Assembly (NCBI GenBank): GCA_028571685.1
Contig: CM053141.1
Location: 52,822,333 to 52,886,332 of the forward strand
Source: Heterohyrax brucei
Lineage: Eukaryota; Chordata; Mammalia; Hyracoidea; Procaviidae
DNA length: 64,000 nucleotides
Reading direction: 5' to 3'
Part shown: one piece after another, positions 11,948 through 22,020 of the stretch
How the letters are laid out: the number at the start of each line of letters is the position of its first letter
How positions within the stretch are numbered: the first letter of the stretch is position 1
The notes under the pieces: generated by a model
The model's database searches: none
Told to the model about the DNA's origin: nothing
What the model saw: the letters and a program-made list of their open reading frames with translations, nothing else
Translations under genes and position numbers: made by a program

Positions 11948-12915
11948 TTGTTGTTGTTGTTAGGTGCCATCCAATCGGTTGTGACTCCTAGTGACCCCAC
12001 ACACAACAAAACGAAGGCAGTATAACTGGACAAAACCCAGAGCTTCAAAGTTCCTGAAATACAATGGAATACTTCAAGGGACAGGAATCTGGGGACCACG
12101 GTTTCAGGAGACATCTAGGTCAGTTGGCATAACAGGTTTATTAGGAAAATATTCTGCATGCCATTTTGGTGAGTGGCATCTGGGGTCTTAAAAGCCAGCA
12201 TGCAGCCATCTAAGAAGGATCGATTGGACTCAACGCACCAGTGACAAAGGAGAAGAGAGAACATCACAGACATAAGGAACGTGAGCCCAAGAGGAAGAAA
12301 GGGCTACATAAACCACAGACTACATCAGCATGTGACCAGAAGAACTAGATGGTGCCTGGCTGCAGCTAAGGACTTTCCTTACAGGGAACCCAACAAACAG
12401 TCTCTGATGGAGTGGGAGAAATGTGGAGTGCAGAACTCAACCGCTAGTAAAAAGACCAGACTTGATGATCTTACATACTGGAGGGACCCTGGAAGATATG
12501 GCCACCAGACTCTCTCCAGCCCAGAACTGAAACCATTCTGGAAGCCAGCTCCTCACGCAAAGACGAACTAGTCTGTATGATGTAAAATGATACCAGTCAA
12601 GAGTGGGCTTTTTGGCTAAAGTAGACACCACCACCTAACAACAACGGCCACATTCTTTGATATAGTTACCGATGGATGCTTGCAGCTGTTTTGAGTCATG
12701 CCACATCAGCAAATGCAGGTCCCAAAAGCTTGACTCCATCTACGTTATTAACGTTGAGTCTACTACTTTGAGGAGGCAGATCTTCCCCAGCCACCTTTTG
12801 AGTGGTTTCCAACCTGAGGGTTCAACTTCCAGCACTATTGCAGACAGTGTTCTGCTGCTATTCATAAGGTTTTCCTTGGCTAATTCTTTCTAAAGGTAGA
12901 CTGCCTGTTCCTTCT
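11948..12915 (-). mobile_element. RTE deletion derivative (leader plus tail) split by L1 3' sequence
   Basis: The left edge (11948-12018) is the reversed RTE 3' end: GTTGTTGTTGTTAGGTGCC, then GACTCCTAGTGACC and ACAACAAAACGAAGG. The right part (12670-12915) is reversed RTE leader, matching 628-880 (GCCACATCAGCAAATGCAG, CCCAAAAGCTTGACTCC). In between lies L1-like 3' sequence. The simplest reading is a leader-plus-tail element, like that at 3.8 kb, interrupted by an L1 insertion. Confidence 0.6.
12019..12640 (+). repeat. Older L1-family 3' UTR sequence
   Basis: GGTCAGTTGGCATAACAGG, GTGAGTGGCATCTGGGGTC, TTAAAAGCCAGCATGCAGCC and GTGACCAGAAGAACTAGATGG occur in the order found in L1 3' UTRs at 9.4-9.7 and 58.8-59.1 kb. 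The 3' half resembles 41.7-41.95 kb, which suggests an older L1 subfamily. Confidence 0.65.
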
Positions 12916-13637
12916 TCGTAGATCAGGAGGAATCATGGCTCAACCACACTGATGCACATATATGGTGGGGCTCATCATGAGAATATGAGCCTCAGAAACC
13001 TCACTGAAGAATACGTGCTTCAGAAAGCTGCTGCTGAGTTAAGGAAGGATAGTTGCTAGAAGTTTCCTGAATCAGTAAGTGGGTGAAACAGACAGATGGG
13101 GATCTTTAGATTTCGTTGTAGATGTCTTGGGATCACAATACTCCAATGAGTGGTCCTACTTTTTTTTATATATATATGTCAATCTCTCAGCAAAAAGACT
13201 TACATTTCATTGTTTTTTAAATATAGAATGCACAAAGAACAAAGCAGAAAATACACAGTGTTGTCATCCTGATCATTGCATTTCTTTAATAAGTAATACA
13301 TTCTAATTTTGGGAAAAAAGAAAGCTGTTGAGGTAAGAAAAAATAAGAAAACAAAAATCTTCCTCTTTCCACCTCCAGTTTGTTCAATGAGAAGGTTTTG
13401 GTAACTATTCTGAAGATTTCTAATTTTGGAAAAGCTTACTCCAAGTATAAGGATATATTTGCTATGTGATTGTTCAAACTCTATTTTCAGCCTAGATTAC
13501 AATGGATTGTTTTCCTGAGCACTATACATTCTACAAAAGCATTATGTTCTTATTTTCATAGAAAGTGAAACTGGATAAGCCTTAGATAACATATAATTTA
13601 ATTCTTTAACAACATTATGGAAATGAAAAATAAAGGA
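12916..13637. other. No feature recognised apart from a TA run
   Basis: Unassigned sequence with a short T/TA run at 13161-13178. Confidence 0.45.
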
Positions 13638-13760
13638 GACAAAGACCCAAAGAGTTGTGTCTTAGGCCAAAGAGCCTAAGCCCTCAAAACAATAACTAAA
13701 TAAGAGATATTAATATATTCCAAAGCTTTTGATTTTTCATTCATAATCAAAAATTTAACC
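13638..13760 (+). repeat. Local duplication, copy 1
   Basis: The stretch with AGCCTAAGCCCTCAAAACAA and then AATATATTCCAAAGC recurs about 880 bp downstream (14522-14581 and 14740-14805), where it is split by an AfroSINE. Confidence 0.65.
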
Positions 13761-14450
13761 CCTCCAATTCATCAAACACAAAAACGTTACATATGTGTCT
13801 TAAATGGAATGATGTATAACCAATAATTATTTTGTTTCTGTACAGTGCAAAATTTTACACACAAGATTATACTTCCTAGTATTCGTGCAATGCTGTTACA
13901 AATATTCAGGGAAAAAAAAAAATCCACATTTTACCAGGTGTTTCACATGAGTCTGACAACTGTTTTTAAAACATTGCAAACCCTTTAAACTTGTATCCTA
14001 ACATGATTTGTGCTTGCATGACTCATTACAAATAGAAGTTGAACTATTCTCTAAATATTAGATTCAATGAGAATTTCTTTAACAACATTCCAGCCTTACA
14101 TACACAGAACTGTTAATGAAAAGAGACCACAGTCCTTTTTATGTTAGCATCATTATAACTGGGATTCAAATTCCATGCTCACTGGATTTTTGCTTTGTTT
14201 TGTTTTTCTTCTGTCACAACCATCACTGTTATTATTTTGACAGAGTAAGGGATTTGGCTGTGATGTTGCAAGAGAGGAAAGACAGTGCAGTGCTCTGGTA
14301 AATTTTTAAAAATAGTAAGTCAAAAATAAATGCCAAATATTCCCAAAGAATGTTAGTGAAAAGTAGGACTTAGAATGAATTACTAAGATATATCCAGAGA
14401 AATGAATAAATTCAATCTGTGTTTTGGGGGGGTTATTATTTTCATAAAAA
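13761..14450. other. No feature recognised
   Basis: AT-rich unassigned DNA; a 61-codon ORF at 14116-14301 has no recognisable motif. Confidence 0.4.
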
Positions 14451-14521
14451 AGGAGCCTTGGTGACAGAATGCTTAAGTGCTCAGCTGCTAACCAAAAGGT
14501 CAGTGGTTTGAATCCACCACA
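14451..14521 (+). repeat. AfroSINE head fragment
   Basis: AGGAGCCTTGGTGACAG, CTCAGCTGCTAACCAAAAGG and TGGTTTGAATCCACC give the tRNA-like head. The body is missing. Confidence 0.85.
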
Positions 14522-14805
14522 AAACCCAGAGAGTTTGTATAACTAGCCTAAGCCTTCAAAACAATGAATAAGTAATAAATAGATAACCCTGTTGCTGTCC
14601 AGTGAACTGCAACTCATAGTGACCTTATAGGACAAAATAGAACTGCCCCAATAGAGTTTCCAAGGACCACCCAGTGGGATCAAACTGCTGACCTTTGGGT
14701 TAGCAGCTATAGCATTCAACCACTAGGCAACTAAGATTTCCAAAATAACTAACAGAGACACTAATATATTCCAAAGTTTTTGCTTTTTCTAAATCATAAT
14801 CAATA
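14522..14805 (+). repeat. Local duplication, copy 2 (split by SINE)
   Basis: 14522-14581 and 14740-14805 together resemble 13638-13760 (CTAGCCTAAGCCTTC and TAATATATTCCAAAG). The AfroSINE at about 14585-14735 separates the two halves. Confidence 0.6.
14585..14735 (-). repeat. AfroSINE
   Basis: Reversed signature: AACTCATAGTGACCTTATAG, AGAACTGCCCC, AGAGTTTCCAAGGACC, AAACTGCTGACC and GGTTAGCAGC, then ATTCAACCACTAGGC. Confidence 0.9.
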
Positions 14806-14837
14806 CCTCAGTTGTAAAGGACAGGAGAAAGATGAGC

Positions 14838-14952
14838 CGTTCTGCGTCCATGAAGGTTTTCAGCCTTGGAAATGACCTGCGGCAGTGTTACTCTGTTCCA
14901 CAGGGTAACATTGCTATGAGTCAGAACCAACTCAACAGCAATGTGTTTGGGG
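14838..14952 (+). repeat. AfroSINE 3' half
   Basis: GCCTTGGAAATGACC, then GTTACTCTGTTCC, ATTGCTATGAGTCAGAACC and a GGGGTTT tail. The head is missing. Confidence 0.65.
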
Positions 14953-15087
14953 TTTATTTTGATAAAGGAACAGAGATTTTATTAGCCATTTCATAAAAGG
15001 AAAAACAGATGATCTGATAAAATACAAGACTACCTAATAATCAGATTTGAAACATGGCTAACAGTGATAATACTACAACACATCCAG

Positions 15088-15242
15088 ACGTACTGCCATC
15101 CAGTCAATTCCAACTCATAGTGACCCTGTAGGACAGAAGAGAGCTGACCTATAGAGTTTCCAAGGAGTGCCTGGTGGATTTGAACCACCAACCTTTTGGT
15201 TAGCAGCCATATCACTTAACAACTATGCCACCACGGTTGCCA
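15088..15242 (-). repeat. AfroSINE
   Basis: Reversed copy: CCATCCAGTCAATTCCAACTC, GTAGGACAGAAGAGAGC, AGAGTTTCCAAGGAGTGCC, TTTGAACCACC, GGTTAGCAGCC and ACTATGCCACCACGG. Confidence 0.9.
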
Positions 15243-15360
15243 ACAGTGACGATATATGATATTTCTTTTTTTAATGAAGATTTGCACATCCTTTTGTTGC
15301 AGGTGTAAATAAACTGATCCAATTTTCTGGAAGGCAGTTAGGCTTGCCTATTAACATTTC

Positions 15361-15537
15361 TGGAAACCCTAGTGATGTAGTGGGTAAGTGGTATGGCTCC
15401 CAACTAAAAGGTTGGCAGCTTGAATCCACCAGTTGCTTCTTGGCAGCTCTTTGGGGCAGTTCTAATCTGTCCTATCAGGTCGCTGTGAGTCAGAATTGAC
15501 TTGACAGTTGTGTGTTTATGGGTTTTTGGGGGGGGGC
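15361..15537 (+). repeat. AfroSINE with G-run tail
   Basis: GGAAACCCTAGTGATGTAGTG head, GGTTGGCAGCTTGAATCCACC, GGGGCAGTTCTAATCTGTCC, GGTCGCTGTGAGTCAG, and a GGGTTTTT tail running into about ten G (15528-15537). Confidence 0.9.
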
Positions 15538-15544
15538 GGTTAAC

Positions 15545-15640
15545 AGTTTTAAGCTCTCTGCTGGCACAACAGTTTATGTTTGACCGCTAACCTAAAGGTT
15601 GGCTTTTCATACTCACTGAGTGGCCACAGAGAAAAGGTCT
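15545..15640 (+). repeat. Probable SINE head fragment
   Basis: GCTCTCTGCTGGCAC followed by CGCTAACCTAAAGGTTGGC resembles an AfroSINE head; the remainder is unclear. Confidence 0.4.
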
Positions 15641-15649
15641 GACTATATA

Positions 15650-15865
15650 GTTTTATAAAGATACCCATACCCAGCATACCCTCATAACTTCAAGAAAGCA
15701 CTTTCAGGAGCAGAATACATCATTTGGACCTGAGGAACTGAAGTGAGATGCTCCCAGACGAAGAAAAGACAGATATATCACAAGGGTCTTTCTTCAGAGC
15801 CAGCAAGAGACAAAACCTTCCCCTGAAGCTGATGCCCTGAAATTGGGCTGGTAGCCTACTGGCAG
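15650..15865 (+). repeat. MaLR-type LTR, 3' part
   Basis: AGGAGCAGAATACATC, TTTGGACCTGAGG, GAAGCTGATGCCCTGAAATT and GGTAGCCTACTGG follow the same order as the 3' parts of the LTRs at 37.96-38.42 and 61.79-62.44 kb. The 5' part is absent. Its end grades into the minisatellite that follows. Confidence 0.6.
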
Positions 15866-16066
15866 GAGCAGGCTATGGAGACTGAGGAAAGGGAAAGAGC
15901 AGGATAGGAAGACAGAGTAAAGGAAGGGCAAGCAGGATAAGAAGACTGAGTTAAGAGAGAGGGAGCAAACTAGCAAGATTGAGTTAAGGGATGGGGAGCA
16001 GGCTAGAAGACTGAGTTAAGGGAGAGGGAGCAGGTTAGGAAGATTGAGTCTAGGGAGAACAAGCAG
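15866..16066 (+). repeat. Minisatellite, about six units of about 33 bp
   Basis: Tandem units share GAGCAGGCTAGGAAGACTG followed by AGTTAAGGGAGAGG. About six imperfect copies are read. The array sits exactly between the LTR fragment and the RTE leader. Confidence 0.8.
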
Positions 16067-16481
16067 TCGCCACTTGTCTGTCAGTAGAGGCTTGCTTGCG
16101 ATGCTGGAAGCTATGTCACTGGCATTTAGGTACCAGGACGGTCTTCCATGGTGGACAGGTTTCAACAGAGCTTCCAGACTAAGACAGACTAGGAAGAAAG
16201 ACCTGGTAGTCTACTTCTGAAAAGAACTAGCCAGTGAAACCTAATAAATATCAGTGAAACATTGTCAGCAATAGTGCTGGAAAATGAGCCCCCCAGGTTG
16301 GAAGGCACTCGGAAGATGACTGGGGAAGAGCTGTATCAAAGCAGAGGTGACCTAAATGATGTGGGTGGACTAAAGCCTTACAGATCTTCATTTGTTGATG
16401 TGGCAGCACTCAAAAATAAGAAAAAGCAGCTATAAACAGCCACTTATAACATATATATTCATAACATGTAATATATGAAGT

Positions 16482-16820
16482 ATGAAACTGGGAAAATTAG
16501 AGGTTGTCAAAAAGGGAATGGAAAACATAAACATCAATATCCTAGGCATTAATGAACTAAAATGGACCAGAATTGGCCATTTTGAATCCAACAATCACAT
16601 GGTCTACTACGCTGGGAATGAAAACTTGAAGAGGAATGGTGGCGTGTGCATTGTCAAAAAGAGCGTTTCAAGATGTGTCATGAAGCACAGTGCTGTCAGT
16701 GATAGGATAATATCCATACACCTACAAGGAAAGTCAGCTAATATGATTAGTATTCAAATTTATACATCAACCACTAAGGCCAAAGATGAAGAAATTGAAG
16801 ATTTTTACCAGCTTCTGTAG
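16482..16820 (+). pseudogene. RTE endonuclease domain remnant
   Basis: This 112-residue open stretch begins MKLGKLEVVKKGMENININI and continues with ILGINELKWTRIGHF, YYAGNENLKRNGG and SDRIISIHLQGK. In RTE-clade elements this is the N-terminal APE-type endonuclease. A stop follows at 16818-16820, and the downstream catalytic blocks appear in other frames (for example the region encoding TGFCKTND from 16956). The enzyme is therefore inactive. Confidence 0.85.
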
Positions 16821-17699
16821 TCCAAAATTGATCAAGCATGCAATCAGGATACACTGGTAATTACTGCTGATTAGGATGCAAAAGGTAGAAACAAAGAAGG
16901 ATCAGTAGTTGGAAATTATGGCCTTGGTGATAGAAATAATGCCAGAGATCACATGACAGGATTTTGCAAGACTAATGACTCCTCCATTGCAAATACCATT
17001 TTTAACCAACACAAATGGCAACTGTACACATGGACCTCACCAGACAGAATACATAGGAACCAAATCAACTACATCTGTGGAAAAAGATTATGGAAATCTC
17101 CATATCAGCAGTCAGAACAAGATCAGTTGCTAACTGCAGCACAGTCCGTCAATTGCTCATATGCAAATTCAAATTGAAATTGAAGAAAATTAGAACAAGT
17201 CTCTGAGAGCCAAAGTATGACCTTGAGTATAGCCCACCTGAGTTTACAGACCATCTCAAGAACAGATTTGATATGTTGATCACCGATTACTGAAGACCAG
17301 ACGAATTGTGGAATGACATCAAAAACATCATCCAGGAAGAAAGCAAGAGGTCATTAAAAAGAAAAGAAAGAAAATACCAAATTGGATGTCAGAAGAGACT
17401 CTGAAACTTGCTCTTGAACACAGGGCAGCTAAAGCAAATGGAAGGAATGACAAAATAAAAGAATTAAACAGAAAATTTCAAAGGGTAGCTCAAGAAGACA
17501 AAGTATTACAGTGATATATGCAAAGAGCTAGAAATAGAGACCCAAAAGAGGAGAACATGTTCTACATTTCTCAAGCTAAAAGAGCTGGGGAAGAAGAAAA
17601 AAATCAAGCCTCAAGTTGCAATAGTGAAAAGTTCTACAGGGAAACTATTAAATGACTCAGGGAGCTTCAAAAGAAGATGGAAGGAATACACAGAGTCAT

Positions 17700-18830
17700 T
17701 ATACTAGAAAGAACTGGTGGATGTTCAGCCATTTGAAGAGGTAGCATATGATCAGGAACCAATAGTAAGAAATTTGGAGGACAGCTACCTGGCTAACTGA
17801 CTGGGAGAGATCCATATTTATGTCCATTCCAGAGAAAGGTGATCCAACCAAATGCCAGAATCAGTGAACAATATCATTAACATGACACGCAAGTAAAATT
17901 TTGCTCAAGATCACTCAAAAGCAACTGTAACAGTGTATTGACAAGGAACTGCCAGAAATTCAAGCTGGATTCAGAAGAGGATGTGGAACCAGGGATATCA
18001 CTACTGATGTCAGATGGATCTTGGCTGAAAGCAGAGAATACCAGAAAAATGTTTACCTGCATTTCATTGAATATGCAAAGGCACTTGACTGTGTAAATCA
18101 TATCAAATTATGGATAACTATTGCATAATATGGTAATTCCAGAAAACTTAATTAAGCTTTTAAGGAATCTACGCATGGATCAAGAGGCAGTTGTACAAAC
18201 AGAACAAGAGGACAATGCATGGCTTAAAGTCAGGACAGATGTGGGTCAGGGTTATATCCTTTCACCATACTTTCTCAATCTGTATGCTGAGCAAATAATC
18301 TGAGAAGCTGGATTCTACAAGGAAGAACGAGGCATGAGGATTGGAGGATGACTCATTGATAATCTGCATTATTGCAGATGACACCACCTTAATTGCTGGA
18401 GGTAAAGAAGACTTGAAACACTGAGAAGGTCAAAGACCACAGCCTTCAGTATGGATTGCACCTCTACATTAAGAAAACAAAAATCCTCACAACTGGATCA
18501 GTAAGCAACACTTTGATAAATGGAGGAAGGATTGAGGTTGGCAAAGATTTCATTTTACTTGTTTCCACAATCAATGCCCATGGAAGCAGCAATCAAGAAA
18601 TTAAAAGATGCACTGCACTGGGAAAATCTGCTACAAAGGACCTCTTTAAGGTATTAAAAAGTATAGATGTCACCTTTAAGACTAAAGTGCATCTGACCCA
18701 AGCGATGGTATTTTCAATCACATCATATGCATGTAAAAGCTGTACAATGAACAAGCCAAGCCAAGTGCCGTCGAGTCGGTACAATGAACAAAGAATACAG
18801 AAAATTGATGCCTTTGAACTGTGGTGTTAG
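17700..18830 (+). pseudogene. RTE reverse transcriptase remnant
   Basis: Recognisable blocks: GQGYILSPYFLNLYAEQII (18247-18303) corresponds to the RT motif before the catalytic site. ADDTTLIAGG, encoded around 18376-18405, is the (Y)ADD catalytic motif; the preceding codons appear shifted by an extra base. The stretch after 18456 (LYIKKTKILTTGSVSNTL) and the block KCTALGKSATKDLFKVLKS-like region follow. Several stops and frameshifts make it non-functional. Confidence 0.85.
18742..18791 (-). mobile_element. 24-bp SINE/RTE tail insertion with 13-bp target-site duplication
   Basis: GTACAATGAACAA is repeated exactly at 18742-18754 and 18779-18791. The 24 bp between (18755-18778) read on the minus strand as CGACTCGACGGCACTTGG then CTTGGC, the extreme 3' end of the CTTGG-tailed family. 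It interrupts the dead RTE, whose sequence is continuous once the insert is ignored. Confidence 0.85.
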
Positions 18831-19127
18831 AGAAGAATACTGAATGTACCACAGACTGCCAAAAGAACAAATAGATTTGTTCTGGAGCAAGTACAACCAG
18901 AGCCCTCCTTGGAAGCAAAGATGGCAAAACTGCATCTTACATACTTTGGACATGCTGTCAGGAAGGATCAGTCCCTGGAGAAGGACATCATGCTTGGTGG
19001 AGTGGAGGGTCAGCAAAACAGAGGAAGATCCTCAACAGTAAGGACTGACACAGTGGCCGCAACAATGGCCTTAAGCATAAAAATGATTGTGGTCATGGGG
19101 CAAGACCAGGCAGTAGGGTACATCTAA

Positions 19128-19799
19128 GTGAAAGGATGTTTGTTACACTGCTTACAATAATAAAGAGCTGGATAATATCCTAATAGCCATCAGTATAATA
19201 TTGTACATACTTTCAATGAATATGCAGTAGAAAGTAGAACAAAGAAGTTAATGATATTTGATTAATTAAAGTGATAAATTCCATGTAAAAATAGGGAATG
19301 GAATACCTACACACACATATATATATATTTAAAGCTATTTTAAGTTTGTGTGTGTCTGTGTTTGCCACAGTTATAGAGATATAGCTATGCATTTATCTTG
19401 GCATAGAACACTTCTATGCAGTAACTTATATCCACCATGGTATTGTTAGATTACTTTAGAATGAGCTTTTACTCTATTTATAATCAGCAAAGACCATAGA
19501 TTATCATCTTGAAAGGGAAAAAGGTACACACAACTGTAAGTTTTTAAGTTGTGAGAGTGAAAATTCATATGCTCGGATTTTATAAAGCACTGAAGATTGT
19601 TTTCTCTTTTTATTTGATATAATGTTAACACGAAACGTTACAAATTGTTTTTGACAGGATATAGGTACAATAAGAATGGCATGATTATGTAAGCGGAGGG
19701 AACCCTAGGTTCAAGGTTAATGTTTCTTCGTCATTTGCTAATCTATAATATACGCTACAGTGACAAAGAAAATGAGAAAGTAAAAGTTCATTTCATAAG
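19128..19799. other. Unassigned, with AC/AT and GT microsatellites
   Basis: A (AC)n/(AT)n run lies at about 19309-19330, followed by a GTGTGTGTCTGTG tract near 19346. No gene signature was found. Confidence 0.5.
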
Positions 19800-19990
19800 A
19801 CTAATGGCTAGCACTTAAACTTACCACATGATGGGTAATTGTATAAGTGCTTGAAGTGTATCAACTCATTTAATCTTCACTGCAACTCTAAAAATTAGGT
19901 GCTTATGTTTACTTTATGGATGAAAAGTCTGATATATCAAGGGTTTAAGTAACTGACCCCGTGTTAAGGAACTACTAAGTACCAGAATTT
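19800..19990 (-). repeat. MIR SINE
   Basis: Reversed MIR order: AACTCATTTAATCTTCACTG, AAAATTAGGTGC, TTACTTTATGGATGAAAAG and TTTAAGTAACTGACC, then GTACCAGAATT. Confidence 0.75.
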
Positions 19991-20169
19991 ATAAAGCAAT
20001 TTGAAATTTAAGCCCAATGCTAGCATGTTTGTTTCTGGAAGATTTGATATTCTTTGCCTGATTTATGCTTTGTCTAGAAAAAAAAAATGAAATTTGAAAA
20101 GGTACTTTCTGCAAATCACTTAAAGCAAGAAGCTCTAGTAATCTTTTTAATTCAAATTCAGCTGAAAAG

Positions 20170-20318
20170 CAACCAAACCTGTTGTCATTGAGTTCATTCT
20201 GACTCACAATGATCCCATTAGAACTTTTCCACAGGGTGTGCAAGAGTAGCTGGTGAATCTGAACTGCCAGCATTTTGGTTAGCAGCCGCGCTATTAACTG
20301 CTGTACCACCAGGGCTCC
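20170..20318 (-). repeat. AfroSINE
   Basis: Reversed copy: TTGTCATTGAGTTCATTCTG, TTTTCCACAGGGTG, TGAATCTGAACTGCCAGC, GGTTAGCAGCCGCGC and TGTACCACCAGGGCTCC. Confidence 0.9.
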
Positions 20319-20635
20319 AAAAATCAACGTGAGAGTTACACACCACACAATTAGGATAAATCAAAGCCCAACAGAGGACGACAGCACTGCAGGAGAGAAC
20401 CTTCGAGATTTGAAGCTGGTATGGAGGATAGAGGAGTTAAGAGAATAGAATGACGAGAGTATGTATTAGGAAGAAGATGACACAGCAGGCAGGTTTTTAA
20501 ATACTGATACAACTTTTAACATGTTTCTGAATATATTTTTAAGAACCACATACTCATTGTAGAACACTTTTAAAGTACAGTAAAGCATAAATGCAACATA
20601 AAACCACCACACTTACAGGTAACCTCATTTTGGAG
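20319..20635. other. No feature recognised
   Basis: Unassigned sequence between SINEs. Confidence 0.4.
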
Positions 20636-20639
20636 TATT

Positions 20640-20828
20640 ACTACACGGGTCAAGCTTCTGGGTGGTGCCCACTGTTGCCCAGTGGGCACCTAAAACTGGA
20701 GGTTCTAATCCACCCACAGATAGAAGAAAAGTAGTGATCTACCATTGAAAACTCTGTAAAGCACAGTTCTGCTCTCACATACAAGGAGTCACCATGAGTC
20801 TGAGCTCAGACAGCAACTGGTACCACGT
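20640..20828 (+). repeat. AfroSINE-related SINE, diverged
   Basis: GTTCTAATCCACCCACAG, TAGTGATCTACCATTG, CAGTTCTGCTCTCAC and GGAGTCACCATGAGTC keep the SINE order. The head contains an inverted pair GGTGCCCACT/AGTGGGCACC. Confidence 0.65.
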
Positions 20829-20856
20829 AGATAAAATTTTAACAAGCAGAAATAGG

Positions 20857-21145
20857 TGCAGAGGTGGCTAAATGTCTAAGAGTTTGGTTGCTAACTGAAA
20901 GGCTGACAGTTTAAAACTACCCAGCAGTTGTGTGGGAGAAGACCTGGTGCTCTGCTCCTGTAAAGATTGTCGTTAGGCTTGTTGTCATTGTTGGTTGTTA
21001 GGTGCTATTTCAGCTGCTTGAAAACCTAGAGTTCTCGTCACTTTCAGGAAGCAGGCTTGTGTAGATTACAGCCTACAAAACCCCACAACATGGTTCCATT
21101 CTGTCACATGAGGTTAGCTATGAGTTGAAACAATGCAACAACAAA
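20857..21145 (+). repeat. AfroSINE long subtype, interrupted
   Basis: Head GAGGTGGCTAAATGTC, GCTGACAGTTTAAAACTACC and GACCTGGTGCTCTGCTCC. The body resumes after about 21065 with AGCCTACAAAACCCC, CCATTCTGTCACATGAGG and GCAACAACAAAGG. The piece at 20973-21066 is inserted. Confidence 0.8.
20973..21066 (-). repeat. RTE/SINE tail fragment inside a SINE
   Basis: It contains the reversed tail GTTGTTAGGTGCTATTTCAG and is bracketed by AGATT-like short direct repeats (AAGATT before, TAGATT after). Confidence 0.5.
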
Positions 21146-21191
21146 GGCAGAGAGGTGGAAAAGTCAGGATTATATTTGTGTAAACTATTTG

Positions 21192-21350
21192 TATTAACAG
21201 GAACAAACAAAAACCTCATAGCAACCCAATTCATAGTGACTATACCCGTAGGAGCAGAAATGCCCCCATAGGGTTTCCAAGGACTGCCTGGGGGTTTCAA
21301 ACTGCTGACCTTTGGGCTAGCAACTGTAGCACTTAACCGCTAGGCCAGCT
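21192..21350 (-). repeat. AfroSINE
   Basis: Reversed copy: CCCAATTCATAGTGACTATAC, AGAAATGCCCCC, GGGTTTCCAAGGACTGCC, AAACTGCTGACC and ACTTAACCGCTAGGC. Confidence 0.9.
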
Positions 21351-21474
21351 GGAACAAAATGAGGTGGAAATGAAATCTGAAAAAGTAGAAATCTTCATAG
21401 AAGACGTTAAATGTGAGGGTTAGGGTGAGGGTGAGGTAAGCAATGGGGAGCCATTCTAGATTTTCTTGCAAAGA

Positions 21475-21668
21475 AACCCCTAAACCGAACCAGTTCTCAT
21501 GAAGCAAATTCTGACTCATGGTGACCCAAGTGTTATAGAGAACAGCTGAGCTTGCCTGGGTTTTCTCAGCTGTAATATTTATGGAAGGAAATTACTAGAC
21601 CTTTCTTTCAAAGCACTGCAGGGCGGATTTAACCACGAACCTTTCAGTAAATAGTCCAGTGCAAACTG
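21475..21668 (-). repeat. AfroSINE long subtype
   Basis: Reversed copy: AATTCTGACTCATGGTGACC, GGGTTTTCTCAGCTGTAAT, TTTCAAAGCACTGCAGG, TTTAACCACGAACC and CAGTGCAAACTG. Confidence 0.7.
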
Positions 21669-22020
21669 TTTGGATCTGCCTGGAGACCTGATGCGAGGGA
21701 ATGTGTTAAAGCCGTGTTTAAGAAAGGTTAACCTGGAGGCAGTATTAGAAAAAAATTGGAGAAGAGAAAGATGGCAATTGAGAACACTCGACAGTTTCTG
21801 ATAATAACCTAAGTGGAATGTCACATACGTAATCCTGAACTACAGAAAAAATAATACAGAAACAAGGAAGATACGGGTCATGGAACTGTAGACATAGTGA
21901 AGTCCTACATAGCTTACCTAAAATGATGCTATCTCCGTGTGTATGGTTTTTATGTCCTTTCTTTCTAATTTTTGTTGTTGTTGTTTTGGATGAACTAAAT
22001 TTTATAAGACAGTAGAACAT

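Larger units (their letters stand above)
16067..19127 (+). mobile_element. Near-complete but dead RTE/BovB-type LINE
   Basis: Leader at 16067-16480 (GGACAGGTTTCAACAGAGC), endonuclease from 16482, reverse transcriptase at about 17.8-18.5 kb and the C-terminal/3' region to about 19127 (GGACATGCTGTCAGGAAGG, GAGAAGGACATCATGC). The usual last 60 bp, with GAGTCGG and the AACAAC tail, is not seen. Stops and frameshifts are frequent. A 24-bp insertion with target-site duplication lies at 18755-18778. Confidence 0.9.

Noticed and set aside
15794-15976. Leucine/serine-rich minus-strand ORF resembling a membrane peptide
   Set aside because: It is the antisense translation of the minisatellite; the repetitive residues follow from the DNA repeat.
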